From positions 29,446 through 93,445 of the forward strand of contig JAKCWW010000691.1 of NCBI GenBank assembly GCA_026260175.1: DNA of 64,000 nt, written 5' to 3'. The notes beneath the pieces are model-generated. The model was given only the letters and a program-made list of their open reading frames with translations. It had not been told where the DNA came from and ran no database searches. This stretch comes from Reticulitermes lucifugus (taxonomy: Eukaryota > Arthropoda > Insecta > Blattodea > Rhinotermitidae). Both the position numbers and the translations under genes were made by a program. Positions 26,314-38,948 of the stretch are shown piece by piece (within the stretch, counting starts at the first letter, position 1; the number at the start of each line of letters is the position of its first letter).

Positions 26314-26356
26314 TTTCCGAAATATCCCTGCATTTCTACCAAACTACACGGCGTAA
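26314..26356 (+). repeat. Dispersed repeat fragment, SETSVNFYQTTR type
   Basis: Reads SEISLHFYQTTRRN and then a stop. Same family as 22280-22390. Confidence 0.5.
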
Positions 26357-29300
26357 TTGATGTGTACCCCTCTTATTTCATATATTTTTAATGATTAATT
26401 ATGTGTTAATTATTAGCCTCGCGCGGTATTATATTCCAATTTAATCTCCCGCAATCGCCCTTAGAAAGGTTTCTTTTAAACTTCCTCCCTAACTTCATAC
26501 TTAAACCTAACAAATCCCTCTCTTTTGTTTTCTTTAAGGAAGAAAATTAAATACTGAATTATACAAAAGGTTTGAAATTATTCACTCTTTAGACTGTCCT
26601 TCTTCGCGTGTTTAAAATAAATGTTAAAGTAATGCAAGGGAAAGAGGACAGGAAAAGCTCTTCTCACAGGTCTAAAATAGCTTTGCTTTTCGGACCGACT
26701 TAGTAAGTATTTACTTGTTCTTTCAGCTGAGGGCGGGGAACGATTCCATCCCCGGAAATTGTGTTTTAAATTTTATTTTAAAAATGAGATGATCGAAAAT
26801 TCCAAAGAAATAATGATTCGGAATATGATACACTATTTCCAGAGTCACACAAGATTGTAGGTAACAGACTCTTTACTGCACAAGTAGCATTAAACACAAA
26901 TATCTGTTTTATATTCTTCGCACGCATTTCAGTTTTTCTTAACCATCGTAGGAAGATTCACAATATGAGGTAAAATATTTACAGTGACTTTATGTTAAGT
27001 CTTACAATAAAAACAATAGTTTTAATAATTTCACTTTGAGAATTCTAATGAATGCAAAGACTTTAAGAAATAACACTTCGATCGCTAATATGAACTGTGG
27101 AAGATGGATGAAAATAGCCAAAATATATCTTTGAAAGTTCTGACATAGGACTATGCATACAGAATAAAATACAATGGCAATTAACACTATGTTGAATTAC
27201 TTAGTTCTCCTGTGAGGAAAGAATATATTAAAGTTATATTACAATATAATGCTGAAGCATATTTGGTTATCATGAATATAATCTAAGAGGAGAATTGAAA
27301 CAATTACGCGATGAGGTTTTTCTTCATGCTTGGCGCTCTTTACGTATTCTTGTCAAATGAGTTACATCTCGGGAGGCGATATAAATCGAGCCTGACACAT
27401 GAAGTATTCATACTATTCATCTCGCCATTTATTTAATCACACGCTTCCGTTGGGTAGCTTCTCTACGTGATTGTACACTTACTAAGCCACACATCCGACT
27501 AAAATATCAACACATGCTTATGACCATTTTAATCACTTTAATGGGTTTGGAATCTGGTCACTTTCATTTCATTGCGCTTAAGTTAATCTCGCTATAATAT
27601 GATATTGTTGTTTCGATAGTTTCATTTTGCAACAATTTTTCTTGTATTGGCTTTCATTTATTTCTCTTCTACTCTCAATATTCAGTAACCCTCTCCACAC
27701 TTCTTCTACATTCTTCTTTCCGAATCTCGTACTCTGTGTGCGTGCGTGTGTGTGTGTGTGTGTATGTGGTTTCCTTTGCCGTCTTCCTGTCTACTCCTGC
27801 TTCTATCCAGTTTCCTCTCTGCCTGATTTCTACTCTCCCGCAGGACGATATATTAATTATGCACGATACTGTCAATGCGACAAAATTCAGCAATTAATTG
27901 AAGCTCAATTTTGTGGGTTTCCAGCAGCGGATAAATGTCCATAACATGAGTTGACACTAACAGTAGTTGAAATGCAGTTGAAAGTATAATCATATTTAAT
28001 TTTGTGACTGATACATTTATTGCGTACTAAACAAATTACCTCTAAAACCCGATGATATTTAGCTGCAAAAAAATGTTGTCTATCAACTCAATTCTGTGCC
28101 AACCACAGTAAGTTTTTATTACTCAAATCTTTCTGTCAAGTGCACAAAATAATTTTTAAGTATGTCGTGATTTTACTAAAGGCTTCCTTTGCCGAACAGA
28201 CTGTCAAAGTATGTCATTATGTCATTAAAACGCCGAATGGGGTAACCACTTTTATATCTTTAAGTGTATTTACTTGCCATGCCGTTAAAATGCAAGTTAT
28301 TTGTTGGCTTATTTTCTAGTTATATAAAACTCATTTTCTTAACCTTTTGCAAGTGCAAAATACGAAACGAAATCCAACACAAAAACTTTCTGTGACAAAA
28401 TTTACACTTTTTCCCCTCTCCATGGCAACACATATACCTAGTGAATAGTTCATTCCAGCACATACAAGCCTGCCCAAAAAACATTCAGGAAATCTCTTAT
28501 TTGGTGCATGGCTAAAAGAGTTGTTGTAATGAGACAATGCTAGAACTTGCTTGAGATTGTCAAATATATATTCTTCTAAATCCGGAAGTTAATACTGGCT
28601 AACGTATCAAAATAGACTGGGGATAAGGCACAAAAGCCAAACCTTCCATGTCGCCAGTTTTTACTAAAGATGAATTTTTATTGTGCGAAATATAAAACGT
28701 GTCGAATGTGGTTTTAATCTAATATAAAGCAAAGAAACACCCAAACAATGCAACATCAAAGACTGTAAAAAATATTTTAAAGTGACACCAACGTATAAAG
28801 CCAAAACGTAAGACCAAACAAGGAGAAGGAAATGCAGAATTCCTGCAATTTGCACGAAATTTTGAGACGTACACAATTATTATTATGTATTAAGAGAAAA
28901 AGAAACAATATCAGAAACATAATGTTTAGAAAAATACTGGAGTTTAAAAAGTATTAAAGATGGTTCGAAATGAGAATGTTACAACGTTTTTCTTACTTTA
29001 AAGAATAGGAAGAAGGGGAATAGAGTTATATTTAAAACAAAGAAACTGATGGAACAGACCACACAGGCTCTTCAGCCAAGTACTGGAAGACAGAGAAACG
29101 AATGGCAATGAAACAGAAAGGGAAAGAGAGAGAAAAAGGAATAAATTGAAGTCTCTTCACCGTTCAACCCGCATAATATATGAATAATGTTAGAAGGAGG
29201 ATAAAAAGTGAGGAAGAAGAAAGAGATGACGAAGTCTATGACAGTGATTATTATGTTGATATTTTCAATACTAATTTAAACTGTTAGAAGATCACGAATT

Positions 29301-29552
29301 GGTAACTTTAACTCTTGACACATAGCGGTTTATAATTCCTTCACGCTTTTCACAAACAAAGAAAATCAGGATAAAACGGTCAATTCGTCTATGTGGCCTA
29401 TCTCGTCCTTTGGATTCAGAGGGTCAAATAAAAGCAGACAAAGACAGTTTTCTGCTTATGATTCTGCCATGTAAGTGTCGTTCACTGTATTATGCTTCTT
29501 CCTGTCTAAGTCTAATGACATGTTATTATGAATCATATCATCATTTTAGGCG
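26357..29552. other. No gene seen
   Basis: AT-rich; a (TG)n tract at 27735-27768. No coding pattern. Confidence 0.55.
27735..27768. repeat. (TG)n microsatellite
   Basis: gtgcgtgcgtgtgtgtgtgt and continuing tgtgtatgtgg. Confidence 0.9.
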
Positions 29553-29780
29553 CTTTCGCATAAACAGCGAAAAGCGTCTATTTCGCTTTAATCATATCTG
29601 TCCGCCTGTAAACACGTATCGGCTCGGCTCCCATTGAAGGAATTTTTGTGAAATTTTATACAGGGGACTTCTAAGAAAATCTGTTGAGAACCTCCAGATT
29701 TGGTTACAAACGAACAAACATTGGACAATTTACATGAAAACTCAAATTCCTTTGCATTGTTTTCTATAGAAAGGGAAAAG
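29553..29780 (+). repeat. E-type repeat, 5' half
   Basis: gcgaaaagcgtctatttcgc, tctgtccgcctgtaaacacg, cggctcccattgaaggaatt: the start of the E/E' pattern. Confidence 0.65.
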
Positions 29781-29807
29781 CATCATCAGTTAGGGTCAGA
29801 ATTTTTA

Positions 29808-30290
29808 TGCGCTTTCCCGTAATTCGCGAGAGGTGTCTATTAGCTTTGACATGTATATTCTTGTCTGTCTGTCTGTCTACCTGTCGGTCCGTGCGTATTA
29901 TTACGGCTCCCAGTGAACGGTTTTTCTTGAAATTTGATATTAGGGACTTTTACGAAAATCTATCGAAAGACTCCAAATTTCGGTAAAACTGAACAAAAAT
30001 ATCCGGCACTTTACATAAAGGCCTAAGCGCCTTTCGTATTTTTGGCAGTGACGTATTTAGCGCTACAGTACAAAGAACGCATTTATGTGCTCCATATCAA
30101 GGCTTTTAATATGTATTACGTTGTTGACAGTGGCGTATTTACGTCATCAACACAAAGGGAGGGCATTTCCATGGCCAAGCACGAACGCGCCACAGTATTA
30201 CGTCAAACGTACATTGCCTACTTTGTTTCACTCAGCTTACTTAAGTCGTGTGCCAATATTAACAAAAAGCATTGACCATTCACGCTATTA
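29808..30290 (+). repeat. E'-type repeat
   Basis: ttcgcgagaggtgtctatta, (ctgt)n, gctcccagtgaacgg, actttacataaaggcctaag, then gtggcgtatttacgtcatca and acgaacgcgccacagtatta. Pairs with 61345-61765. Confidence 0.7.
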
Positions 30291-30744
30291 TTCCCGAACC
30301 TAAGCTAGTCAAACCTAGTTGGTTTCCTACAGGCCGTTTATCTAAGTTTTAATTTTTAGTAAGGTACGTGCACCCCTCAAATCTTATCTGCCTTTTGTAC
30401 AAAGTAATAAAGTTTAACTTTTGTGCTTCTTTTATACGTCGTCGCTAGTTTGTGTACCAATCCATAGGCTTGTTACTCTTCATACAACAACAGCTTATTG
30501 GTTTCAAAGTAGAAAGAAGTATTCTGTACACAGTTCTGCTTTCCTTCACTCGAGTGACATGTTCAGCCTATTTCAACCCACGCAATTTGAGTGCGATAAC
30601 ATGCAGGTAACCTGCTGTCAGTGAAAAAAAGGGCTCTAGCCACAGTGACAAACCTGCCATAACGTAAAACTAACTCTTCTGTTTTAAGTTCTTTATATAT
30701 TATCGATTATATATGAATGACTACTCAGATAAAAACGTCTCCCG

Positions 30745-30815
30745 ATGCCGCTTTATCCACAACAAATTCCACACAGACTAGCCTGGGATTTAAACCTGGT
30801 TGCCGCACCGGCCTC
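30745..30815 (-). mobile_element. SINE family B fragment
   Basis: ccacaacaaattccacacag then actagcctgggatttaaacc is a diverged copy of the family B body and B box. Confidence 0.5.
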
Positions 30816-31034
30816 ATCTCTCCACCTGCATCTAAAGCCCAAGTACATACGAAGTGCTACCCAAAAATTCCCGAAATTTGAATGTCGCGAGGGAATCGGT
30901 TTTAGTACGGACTAGGGCGCCTGGTAGCGCTGCATGTATCCTTTGTGAAAAAGTGTGCGACATGGTTTCGTGCTGATTGCACGCGTTTTAATATTTTTGT
31001 ATTTGTGAGAGACACATTTATTTTCATCCGTCCA

Positions 31035-31312
31035 TACCTTTCCAAATGCCGATAAGGTGGCCGTGCGGCCTAAGACGTAGGTCTGAAGCAGCTTGATTTC
31101 TGGGATCCCGGGGTTGAATCCCGCTGAAGGCATGGATGTTCCTCTCTTGTGTTTGTTGTTTGTTGTGTAAATAGCGGCCTCTGCAACAAGCCGATCACCA
31201 CATTCACAAAAATCCTAACAGAGAGTGTGTGTTTCTAATTGTGTGTGATCTAGTAACCTCAAAAATGGGGCGGCTAAGACCCGAGTTTGGCTCTTGAACC
31301 ACAAGAAAAAAA
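31035..31312 (+). mobile_element. SINE family A, full length, diverged
   Basis: Head ggtggccgtgcggcctaagacg, B box GGGTTGAATCCC, body with the tgtttgttgtttgttgtgt stretch, tail ggggcggctaagacc and A-rich end. Confidence 0.8.
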
Positions 31313-34261
31313 TAATAACTTTTTCACGGTATGGTGCTTAAGCACAGGATCAGCTTTTGACCGTAGTGGTAACACGCGAATTTCGAACTTTGATTATTTA
31401 TTAAAAATCCGTCTGCTTGTACGTGCTCCATTTTCTACGTATAGTATAGACACATTGGCAGCCAAATAATACGAACCTAGTAAGATATTATATATGTTGT
31501 TCTTCTGAAAAGCACCTAATATGATCTGTATAAATTTAACAACATTGACTTTCATTTACACCCACGACTGCTGAAATATATTAATTGTTAAGATGCTGGT
31601 GTAATGACCACTGCAAATTCAAAGGGAATTTTGTCAGTTCTCATCCCTACCTACTGTTCTCACCGTCTATCCCTTTCGTCGATTTAATGTTATACAGTAT
31701 AAACCTTGACGAAAACTAAAAATTCCCAATTTCTTTGACAGTATAAAATATGTAACTTTGTTATACGCCCTGACATGTTGGTACCTCACTGCCGTTTATT
31801 GTTGCAACTTTCTGATCCTGTTCTTAACTACTACAAATAATCCACATACCTACACAAAGCACACACAGTTAATGATGAATCTGTTTTCGTTGTATACATA
31901 GTTTTACCATGTTTTTCTTACTGCAGGGATATTTATTTTATAGAAAGAAATTGGAAGCTAACCAAATATAAATCACGAGTAGCTAATAGTCTGGTTTTTA
32001 CCTCTTTGATATCGACCCCTTTATCTTCTGCGATGACTGGCCAAAATTACAGAACCGTCATTTAACGTAACCGAAACTCCCATCTTGATTCGATTTCGCT
32101 CTTTTTCAACCTCATCAGCTGTTTTAGATAATATGTGAAATCACAGATATTCTTAATTAATCAAAATCTTTATCGTCCCTTAATATCGTCTATTGCCAGA
32201 GCACGCACATGCACACAGATTTACATACAGATGTTTATAAACAACTTTCTTCCTCTCCCAAGGGTCTGGAATTGGAGTGGCAAAATACAGCCAGAGAAGC
32301 ACGCACACAACCATGTTTAAATATCACGCTTCGGCGAGTAACAGATTTTTTGTTTGAAATTGAATCAGTTAACGTTGAAACTCACGGGAATATATAAATC
32401 CCTGTGCTCACGTTTGCAAGAAAAGAAATAAAGACAATTAACACCCCAAAAGAATTTCTGATGTTGCATAATTAACTTCGAAATACCAGATTTTACTCAG
32501 TTCTATACAAAAGGAAATAAATTAACTTATGCTCCGTAGGATGAAAGAGTCTAATTTTCTTCAAGGACTGGAAGTAGAGTTCCTGTGCATGTCGAATTGG
32601 TATATAGAGGAGTTTATGAATATCTCCACACGTATCTGATGATTAATGGTTAGCTTCAGGCTCTATCCATTTCTCAGATTTGCAGAAAGCAGTGCCAAAA
32701 ACCTGAGGGATCTATAAGAATAACAATAAACACAGAGTGAAAAGAATGAGATAAACTGCAGCAAATCGTTAAATACAGGAAATCCAGTTCAGTGCGAAAC
32801 CCAAACACGCGGCAATATTATCGGCTGCGTCTGATTACTTTCCAGGTAATTTTCTTCCCAGCTTTGTCTTTACGTATCACCCAAGACCACACTCACACAG
32901 AGTGATAAGTCTTAAAAATAGTTTAGTTTCATAAAGCATGTTGAACAGTAAATTTTTGTCGTTAGCGAATATGAAATACGATGTAATAAAGAGGTTCCTA
33001 TTGTCAGAACACCTCTTTATAGAGAACAAACCCTGCATAATTTATTAAATGAAATTTACGCGCCGTTTTCTAGGTGTTTCAGTCTCTTTGGCATGAACAG
33101 TTTTACAGGTGAAAAATCTTGGAATTGTTACAGAAGAAATGGAAAGAAACACGGTATGTTATTTTAGAAGACACGTTCGTTTATACTGAAGTACGTTTAT
33201 AAGCACGAACAGGAAAATCTTTTTGCTAGAGTATTGTTTTGTAAATATTTTTATGAAGCAATTTACAGTGCTGGAATCGATCCATTGCTACCATGTTGTA
33301 TATGTGAAGTTATTTAGACGGCCATGTAAGTATTCAAAATAACAGATGATTATCAGCGGATAATCCCCCAATAATACACGTGGTGCCGACACATGGAAAT
33401 GATGTTGAAGTTTGTGCTTTCAGTGCAAAAAGAATAATCTTACTATTATCTTTTCGGAAAAAAAATTAGAAAGTTGCAGTGGGGATATAGTCGATAACAT
33501 TCATAAAACTTAGCAGATGAGGTAAAGGAATGAGGGTTTTCCAGCAAGACAATTCAATTATCAAGACAAAAACTTGTTCAGCTTTAGCCTTAGGTAACAT
33601 TCTTGGGGACTAAGTAACTAGTTGATCTTTGTGAACTAATCATTCACCCAATCCATCGCCATGTGACCATTATCTGTGAGGATGTGTTAAAGGAAAATTT
33701 TAAAGGACAATTCAACGCAGAGGACAATCATAAACAATATGGTGGGCATATCCGCAATTTCTAGACAAGAAATTCGAAGAGTGTTTGGTAATACGCTCAC
33801 ACGTTTTCAAGCATATATGATATATATAATATATGATATGATGGAAGTCATTACCGACACATCTTTTACTATTCGGTAACTTGTACTCAGCAATACTTAT
33901 TGCTCATGCAAGTATTATGCATGGATTCCGCTTGAATTTGGACACTCTGTTCTAAAAACATTAATAACACCCTGGGATGGTCCAGTAATATGTACCACAA
34001 CTCCTCTCAACTGTAACATTTTCAGTTCATCGTCCCTAATAAAATACATTCCACTCTACATTATAATCTACAGACAGAAAAATTATGTAGATCAACAAAA
34101 GAAGGACTGAATATCACATTGCCCAAAAAGTGTATTTCTTACCCTTTTTATAAGAGCATTACTTTGCTCTAAACGTCCTACTACCTCTCTGACGACTCAG
34201 ATTCTATGTGGTCTCCATAATTCCCCACAGTCTGGCTCAAAATTATAATTCAGAGTCATAG
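31313..34261. other. No gene seen
   Basis: AT-rich, with a TA-rich stretch at 33815-33842. No signal-peptide exon for NPF was recognised. Confidence 0.5.
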
Positions 34262-34560
34262 AAGAAAACGATCCAGATGGCTGTGCCGTCTAAGGTGTAG
34301 GTCTGCAGCCGCTCGCTTGCTGCAATTGCCTTTTCGAATTCCGCCGAGGGCATGGATGCCTGTCTGTTCTGATCGTTGTGTGTTGTCAGGAGAGGTCTCA
34401 GCGACGGGCTGGTCCCTCGTCCGGAGGAGACCTACCGAGTGTGTGTGTGTGTCATTGTGTGTGTGATCAAGTGCATTAATAATCTTCTACGCCTACAATG
34501 TGTAGGCAGTAAGTGGTCAGAATAAGAAAAAAGAAAGAGAGAAAGAAAGAAGGAAAGAAA
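34262..34560 (+). mobile_element. SINE family A with purine-rich end
   Basis: Head gatggctgtgccgtctaagg, degraded B box TTTCGAATTCC, catggatgcctgtctg, body cgacgggctggtccctcgtc and a GT-rich stretch; the usual tail is replaced by (GAAA)-rich DNA at 34524-34560. Confidence 0.72.
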
Positions 34561-34575
34561 AAAGAAGCCAATGAC

Positions 34576-34668
34576 ATTTCCGAATTTACTATGTATCAGA
34601 TTAAACATTTCCAAATTTACTATGTAACAGATTAAACATTTCCAAATTTACTGTGTATCAGATTAAAC
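34576..34668. repeat. Three 31-bp tandem units
   Basis: The unit atttccaaatttactatgta + acagattaaac starts at 34576, 34607 and 34638. Confidence 0.9.
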
Positions 34669-37364
34669 ATGGCCACAAACCCATGCGAATGAAGGAGTAA
34701 AAATAAAGCTCTCCGCGTTCTTGACCCCAGCACTAAAGAAAGACAAGTGATTTGCTTCATGCTTTTTTTTGCATTATCTTCAAGCAAAAATTCTCGAAAA
34801 CTCTTGGAAGCTTTGAGAGCACCAGAACAGTTCTGGCTGCAGTAGAACAGAAAAAATCCTTATCAGTGATAAGAAGAGAATCCTAGTAGTATACAATTCA
34901 TAGCCAATCACTTTACTGACCGAGTTAGTGCTGATTATTTTAAAATTTGTTAAACGTCAATAAACATTTTGTTGCACGTGTCCCTCTTTCGAATAGTTCC
35001 CTGAATTATAAAATTTTAGAAGACTTCTTTTGGCATTTTACAGGACGATGCTTAAAATTAAGGCATTCTTTATGTCGAAGTTCCTTTATCCTTTTCTTTG
35101 AATGTTGTACTTATACAGTCACTTGATAATTACAAATGAAGTTATGTGTAACGGTTTATGTGCTCATATGAACTTTATATTTCTTTATACATTCTTCAAT
35201 AACCTCTCATATTATACGGAACAGATGAATAAAACTTTCACTTATTTCCATTTAATTTCGGAAGGCTTTCTTAATTCTTTTGTGAAGAGTCCAAATCGGA
35301 TTTACAGTCCGTGATAATAGATTTGAAGATAGTCCAGATATTTATTTTGTCTGGTTACCTATTAATGACGGCAAACCAAGTTTGACATCAAAAATGAATT
35401 TCTACAAATCGGTCCTAAGATGAAACTAACTCTTTCCTTTATTCTCACTGTAGCCTGTGTTTCGAGCAGAGCTTCCACGGTCAGACGATTACTTACTTCC
35501 TTGCTGATCTTAAATGTGTTTAGGAACTGTATAAAATATTCTCTGTATATGTGAAGATGTAAAATAATGAAGGAATACTAGTCAAATATTATTATGCGAG
35601 CACAAAGAGCAAACTTCATTTAGCACAGTTAAAGGCAGAGAATATTTTAGCCAGTACAGATTATGTATAAGCACCAAACAAAATAAACTGCATGTGTTTA
35701 AATAATATTTTGTCTGTGTTTTTTATATATTACACAATCCGAAATGCCTAATTAAATTTCACAATTAATAGTTATGTTTGTAAAAAAAATAAGGCCGAAG
35801 GGTGCGCAGTTTACATGTTAACTTTAATTACTGTGTAATAAATTTGGCCGTTGAGTTAGCAATATGAAACCAAAAGCTTACTTACACTTGGAATTATCAC
35901 CAACTGTTCAACAAACACTGTAAAGAGAATAACAATGCCTGCTCAGAGAAGAAGGTATTTTGATTGACACTGCTCCTAAAATATGACGCAAAACTTTTAA
36001 TTTAAAAACTAAATGCTTCTTCTCATTAATATTTTATATAAGTTGAAAATGTTTAGACTTTTATCTTAGGGCAAAAGTAATGCAGTTCTGCTTGTAATAT
36101 TTTATGGCGTAAGCCTATCCTAATTTCTTAAAATACTTGCTGTGAAGTAAAGAATACAGCCACAAAAATGTGTCCCTCTCATGTCATGAAGGCATTTACG
36201 GGGACTATAACTGTAGCTCCGTTCCTTCTTGACTTCAGCATCAGATACATGTGAGCGGTTAGCTTCACGTCTTTCTAGGAGAAGAAGGCTGGATGGCCCC
36301 CAGAGATGGTCTGCCAGGATTCGTACCCCTTTTCGTCCACCCCATAGAATATTCACTATACTGACTACCCTATCCCTGCTCTGTAAAAGACCCATGTATT
36401 ATTACTAACCCTGGAAAATTTGCTCGCTCATTAGGACGATGTGATTGCATAGCACTGAGTTCTTTATAATGCTCTAAAATAAAATTTTACAATGTTAACA
36501 TTTGAATTTAGGTTGTGTTACATCTTTCGTTTAAAATAATAATATAATTAATTTGAAAGATTCGGCTATGATGTTATGAAATATTTTGCACTGTATGTAA
36601 TTGAAAATCCCGTATAGCATTTTTGGAGCACTGAAATACTCGTATTTTCGAGTTCTGTTGTCTTAGAGAAATCAGCTTCAACAGTATCGGGAACGACAAC
36701 CAGCCTTCCATACGTAGCCTACCTAGAACAAATATTTTTAGTAGATAATCCCCCAAGTCCCATAACGTTTAAAATTTATAAAAATTGGCCCGCTTATTAA
36801 AGTTTTGCTTCTCATCTACCCTCAGGAATTTTGAATGAATCAGTAAAGAAACAAAATTAGTCTCTTAGTGTAAGATTATTACATATTTTGTACTGTATAA
36901 CTACCCCTCTAGTAACACATACACAGGTTACAAGAGGCTAGCCCAATTCCTCCTTACTTATGCAATTTTTTCGTCAAAATATTTGTACTGAGTCCTATTT
37001 TTTAAAACCTACAAGCCTTAGATTGCAGGTGGACAAGCATACACATGTCATTTCGGATCGACTCTAGAGAGCTCCAATTTTAGTCACCTCAAGGCAAGAT
37101 ATAATAATATGAATTTACATTAAAATACGCCAAAGCGCTAGAAACTTAAGATGTAAAGGAAAATAAATTTACAAACAAAATATTTTATAAATTTATCTCA
37201 TCATAATATTGTTTAGATTAAGGACATCAAAACCGTGTGAAATTTGAAGTTTTTACGGCGGTGTCTATGAATATTGTCCTATGGAATATTGTATAATGTC
37301 AATATGTAGATGGGGAGCATGCTTTTGGAGGAAACTGACGCCTCCATCTTACATTAAAAGAATT
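34669..37364. other. No gene seen apart from the SINE C-like fragment
   Basis: AT-rich sequence immediately upstream of the NPF exons. No convincing signal-peptide exon with a donor site was found by eye. Confidence 0.45.
36285..36384 (-). mobile_element. SINE family C-like head fragment
   Basis: - strand: gggatagggtagtcagtata ... tacgaatcctggcagacc. Resembles the family C tRNA-like head, diverged. Confidence 0.45.
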
Positions 37365-37425
37365 CTCCCTGAATATTGAGAAAGCATGTTTCTCTGAAAT
37401 GTTGATACCTATCTAACAAAGTATG
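37365..37425 (+). other. Hammerhead-like relic upstream of the NPF exon
   Basis: CTGAATA (37369-37375; the G at position 8 is lost), stem II GAGAAA/TTTCTC with loop GCATG, then TGAAATGTTGATACCTATCT. It shares its right side with 50391-50410. Confidence 0.38.
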
Positions 37426-37831
37426 CCGCATTATGTCCAAACACAGAGTAATATTCAAACATTACTTTTTTACATCTTTATGAAGAGAGTCCCTGGCACA
37501 AATTTCACTGAGTGAGCATTATTAGTATTTCCATGACAAGCATTTCTTCTAAACATTCTAGACATTTCTTTTAAGAACTTGTTTAATTATCTTTACCACC
37601 CTTATTTTCATTTCTTATCTACTAAATTAATTGCCTGTAAGGTTGGCCAGTTTGAGGAAATCTATCTGTTCTTTCGTCTTTCTTCCGAAGTACCTAGATG
37701 ATAATAAAATTTTGAATATATATTTCTAGTTATTTCGCGAGCATTATGACAGTAAAATAGTCTCTGTTAACTAAGGTAAAAATTCCGAGTGTATGTAGGC
37801 GATAGCTGGGTGGAGTCCCGCTAACTTGTAG

Positions 37832-37958
37832 CCCTGGTGGCAGGTAGCTCGCGCAGCGAGACTGGGCGGAACCACGAGCTCTCCAAGATGGAGAAAGCTA
37901 TCAAAATGCTGCAACTCCAAGAATTGGATCGCTTTTACTCTCCGCGCTCCCGGCCGAG
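37832..37958 (+). CDS. NPF: Neuropeptide F precursor, exon encoding the mature peptide body (5' edge uncertain)
   Basis: NPF is a secreted, C-terminally amidated neuropeptide that acts through an NPY-type GPCR; in insects it is linked to feeding and related behaviour. Read in frame, this exon ends with LQLQELDRFYSPRSRP followed by AG and the donor gtgagt at 37959. With the next exon the peptide becomes LQLQELDRFYSPRSRPRF-GKR. This matches the insect NPF pattern: an amphipathic helix with Leu-Gln-Glu-Leu-Asp, aromatic-Tyr-Ser, then Arg-Pro-Arg-Phe, amide-donor Gly and a Lys-Arg cleavage site. Upstream in frame come Leu-Val-Ala-Gly-Ser-Ser, which could be the end of a signal peptide. An in-frame TAA at 37822-37824 limits the exon. 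Acceptor AGs are possible before 37832, 37844, 37848 or 37857; 37832 is the longest choice. The ATG at 37888 is internal and lacks a signal sequence, so an upstream exon is needed; I could not locate it. The identity is firm, the 5' boundary is not. Confidence 0.88.
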
Positions 37959-38108
37959 GTGAGTGTTTACAACAGACAAACATATATCCTAAAAGCAGAA
38001 ATGTCATAATTATTACATTTTTATCATATTCAGCCAAGCGAAAATATTAATCTGCGAGACGATATTGTGGATAAACTCTCTGAAATATTAACTACAAAGT
38101 ACCAACAA

Positions 38109-38362
38109 TAACGCACAAATATGATATATAAGGAACAGTCGTTAAAGGATCATTTTAACTCCAGCGTCATTCAGTGTCATATATGTCACCATCATCATGG
38201 TAAAAGTTCACCCCCGAAAGCTGAAAACATCTTTTCAGCGGTGTTTCCAGCTTTCGGTGTGAACTATCTCCCTGATGATGGTGGTAAATGTGCCACCGAA
38301 GCATGTCAGAGTTAAAATGATCCTTTAACAAATGTCTGTTATATATTATATTTGTGCATTAT
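38109..38362. repeat. 254-bp palindromic element in the first NPF intron
   Basis: The outer arms are inverted copies: 38110-38161 against 38310-38361, sharing gttaaaggatcattttaac and the flanking gcacaaatat. The centre has a second hairpin (gaaagctg ... cagctttc, about 38217-38256). Hammerhead-like cores occur on both strands, the + strand one better kept. Confidence 0.8.
38262..38313 (+). ncRNA. Hammerhead-like motif, one core base changed
   Basis: CTGATGA (38272-38278), extra T, stem II GGTGG/CCACC (38280-38297), then GAAGC where GAAAC is expected, ATGT and a C at the cleavage position. The core is intact except position 15.1 (A to G). Stem I pairing is weak. Probably a decayed copy. Confidence 0.42.
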
Positions 38363-38902
38363 TTTTGATACCCTAGTTAATATTTCAATAAGATGCACGG
38401 TGTGAACAACGATGTGAAACACTTTGAAGTTTAGCAATCCTTACGTGTGTGTGTCTTCACACTTCACTACAGAAGTAATTAGCAGGGAGATATGTATATA
38501 TGTTTTAGCGGTGTTCGAGAGAAGATTCGGGTGTCTAGACACGATTCTGATATATGAGTTTGGGACTGGGAATTATGGACTGAGGTCTGCGAAGTAGCTA
38601 CTCCACAATGATTCAGTTTTGCAGAGGGTGCAAAAATTTGTAACCGATCTTGATACGAGGCACATAAATTACTCTAATATAATATATATCTAATCATTTT
38701 AACGTTCTTCAGAAATAAATTACCGGTACTACAAAACATAATTTGCAATAATATATACAACACATAAGTATTTTACACAGAAGGTCATGATAAAGCAACT
38801 TAAATATGTCAAGCAATATTCCGGAACATATTTATATATAGATTTGTATGCAACACAAAAATACCACCAACTAGTTTCACAAAGTTTTATATTTATTATA
38901 AA

Positions 38903-38948
38903 AGCCCCTACATATTTCGGCCATATATCTAGCCATCATCATGGAGCT
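38903..38948 (-). ncRNA. Hammerhead-like motif with conserved stem I
   Basis: On the - strand: stem I AGCTCC (38948-38943), ATGATGA instead of CTGATGA, extra T, stem II GGCTAG/TGGCC with an AT-rich loop, GAA, ATATGT as stem III, A at the cleavage site, then GGGGCT. Stem I pairs six of six with one G-U wobble. One core base (C3) is lost, which would abolish cleavage. No inverted partner is seen nearby. Confidence 0.48.

Noticed and set aside
27627-27944. 105-codon hydrophobic frame
   Set aside because: It does not begin with ATG, runs through a (TG)n repeat and has no recognisable domain.
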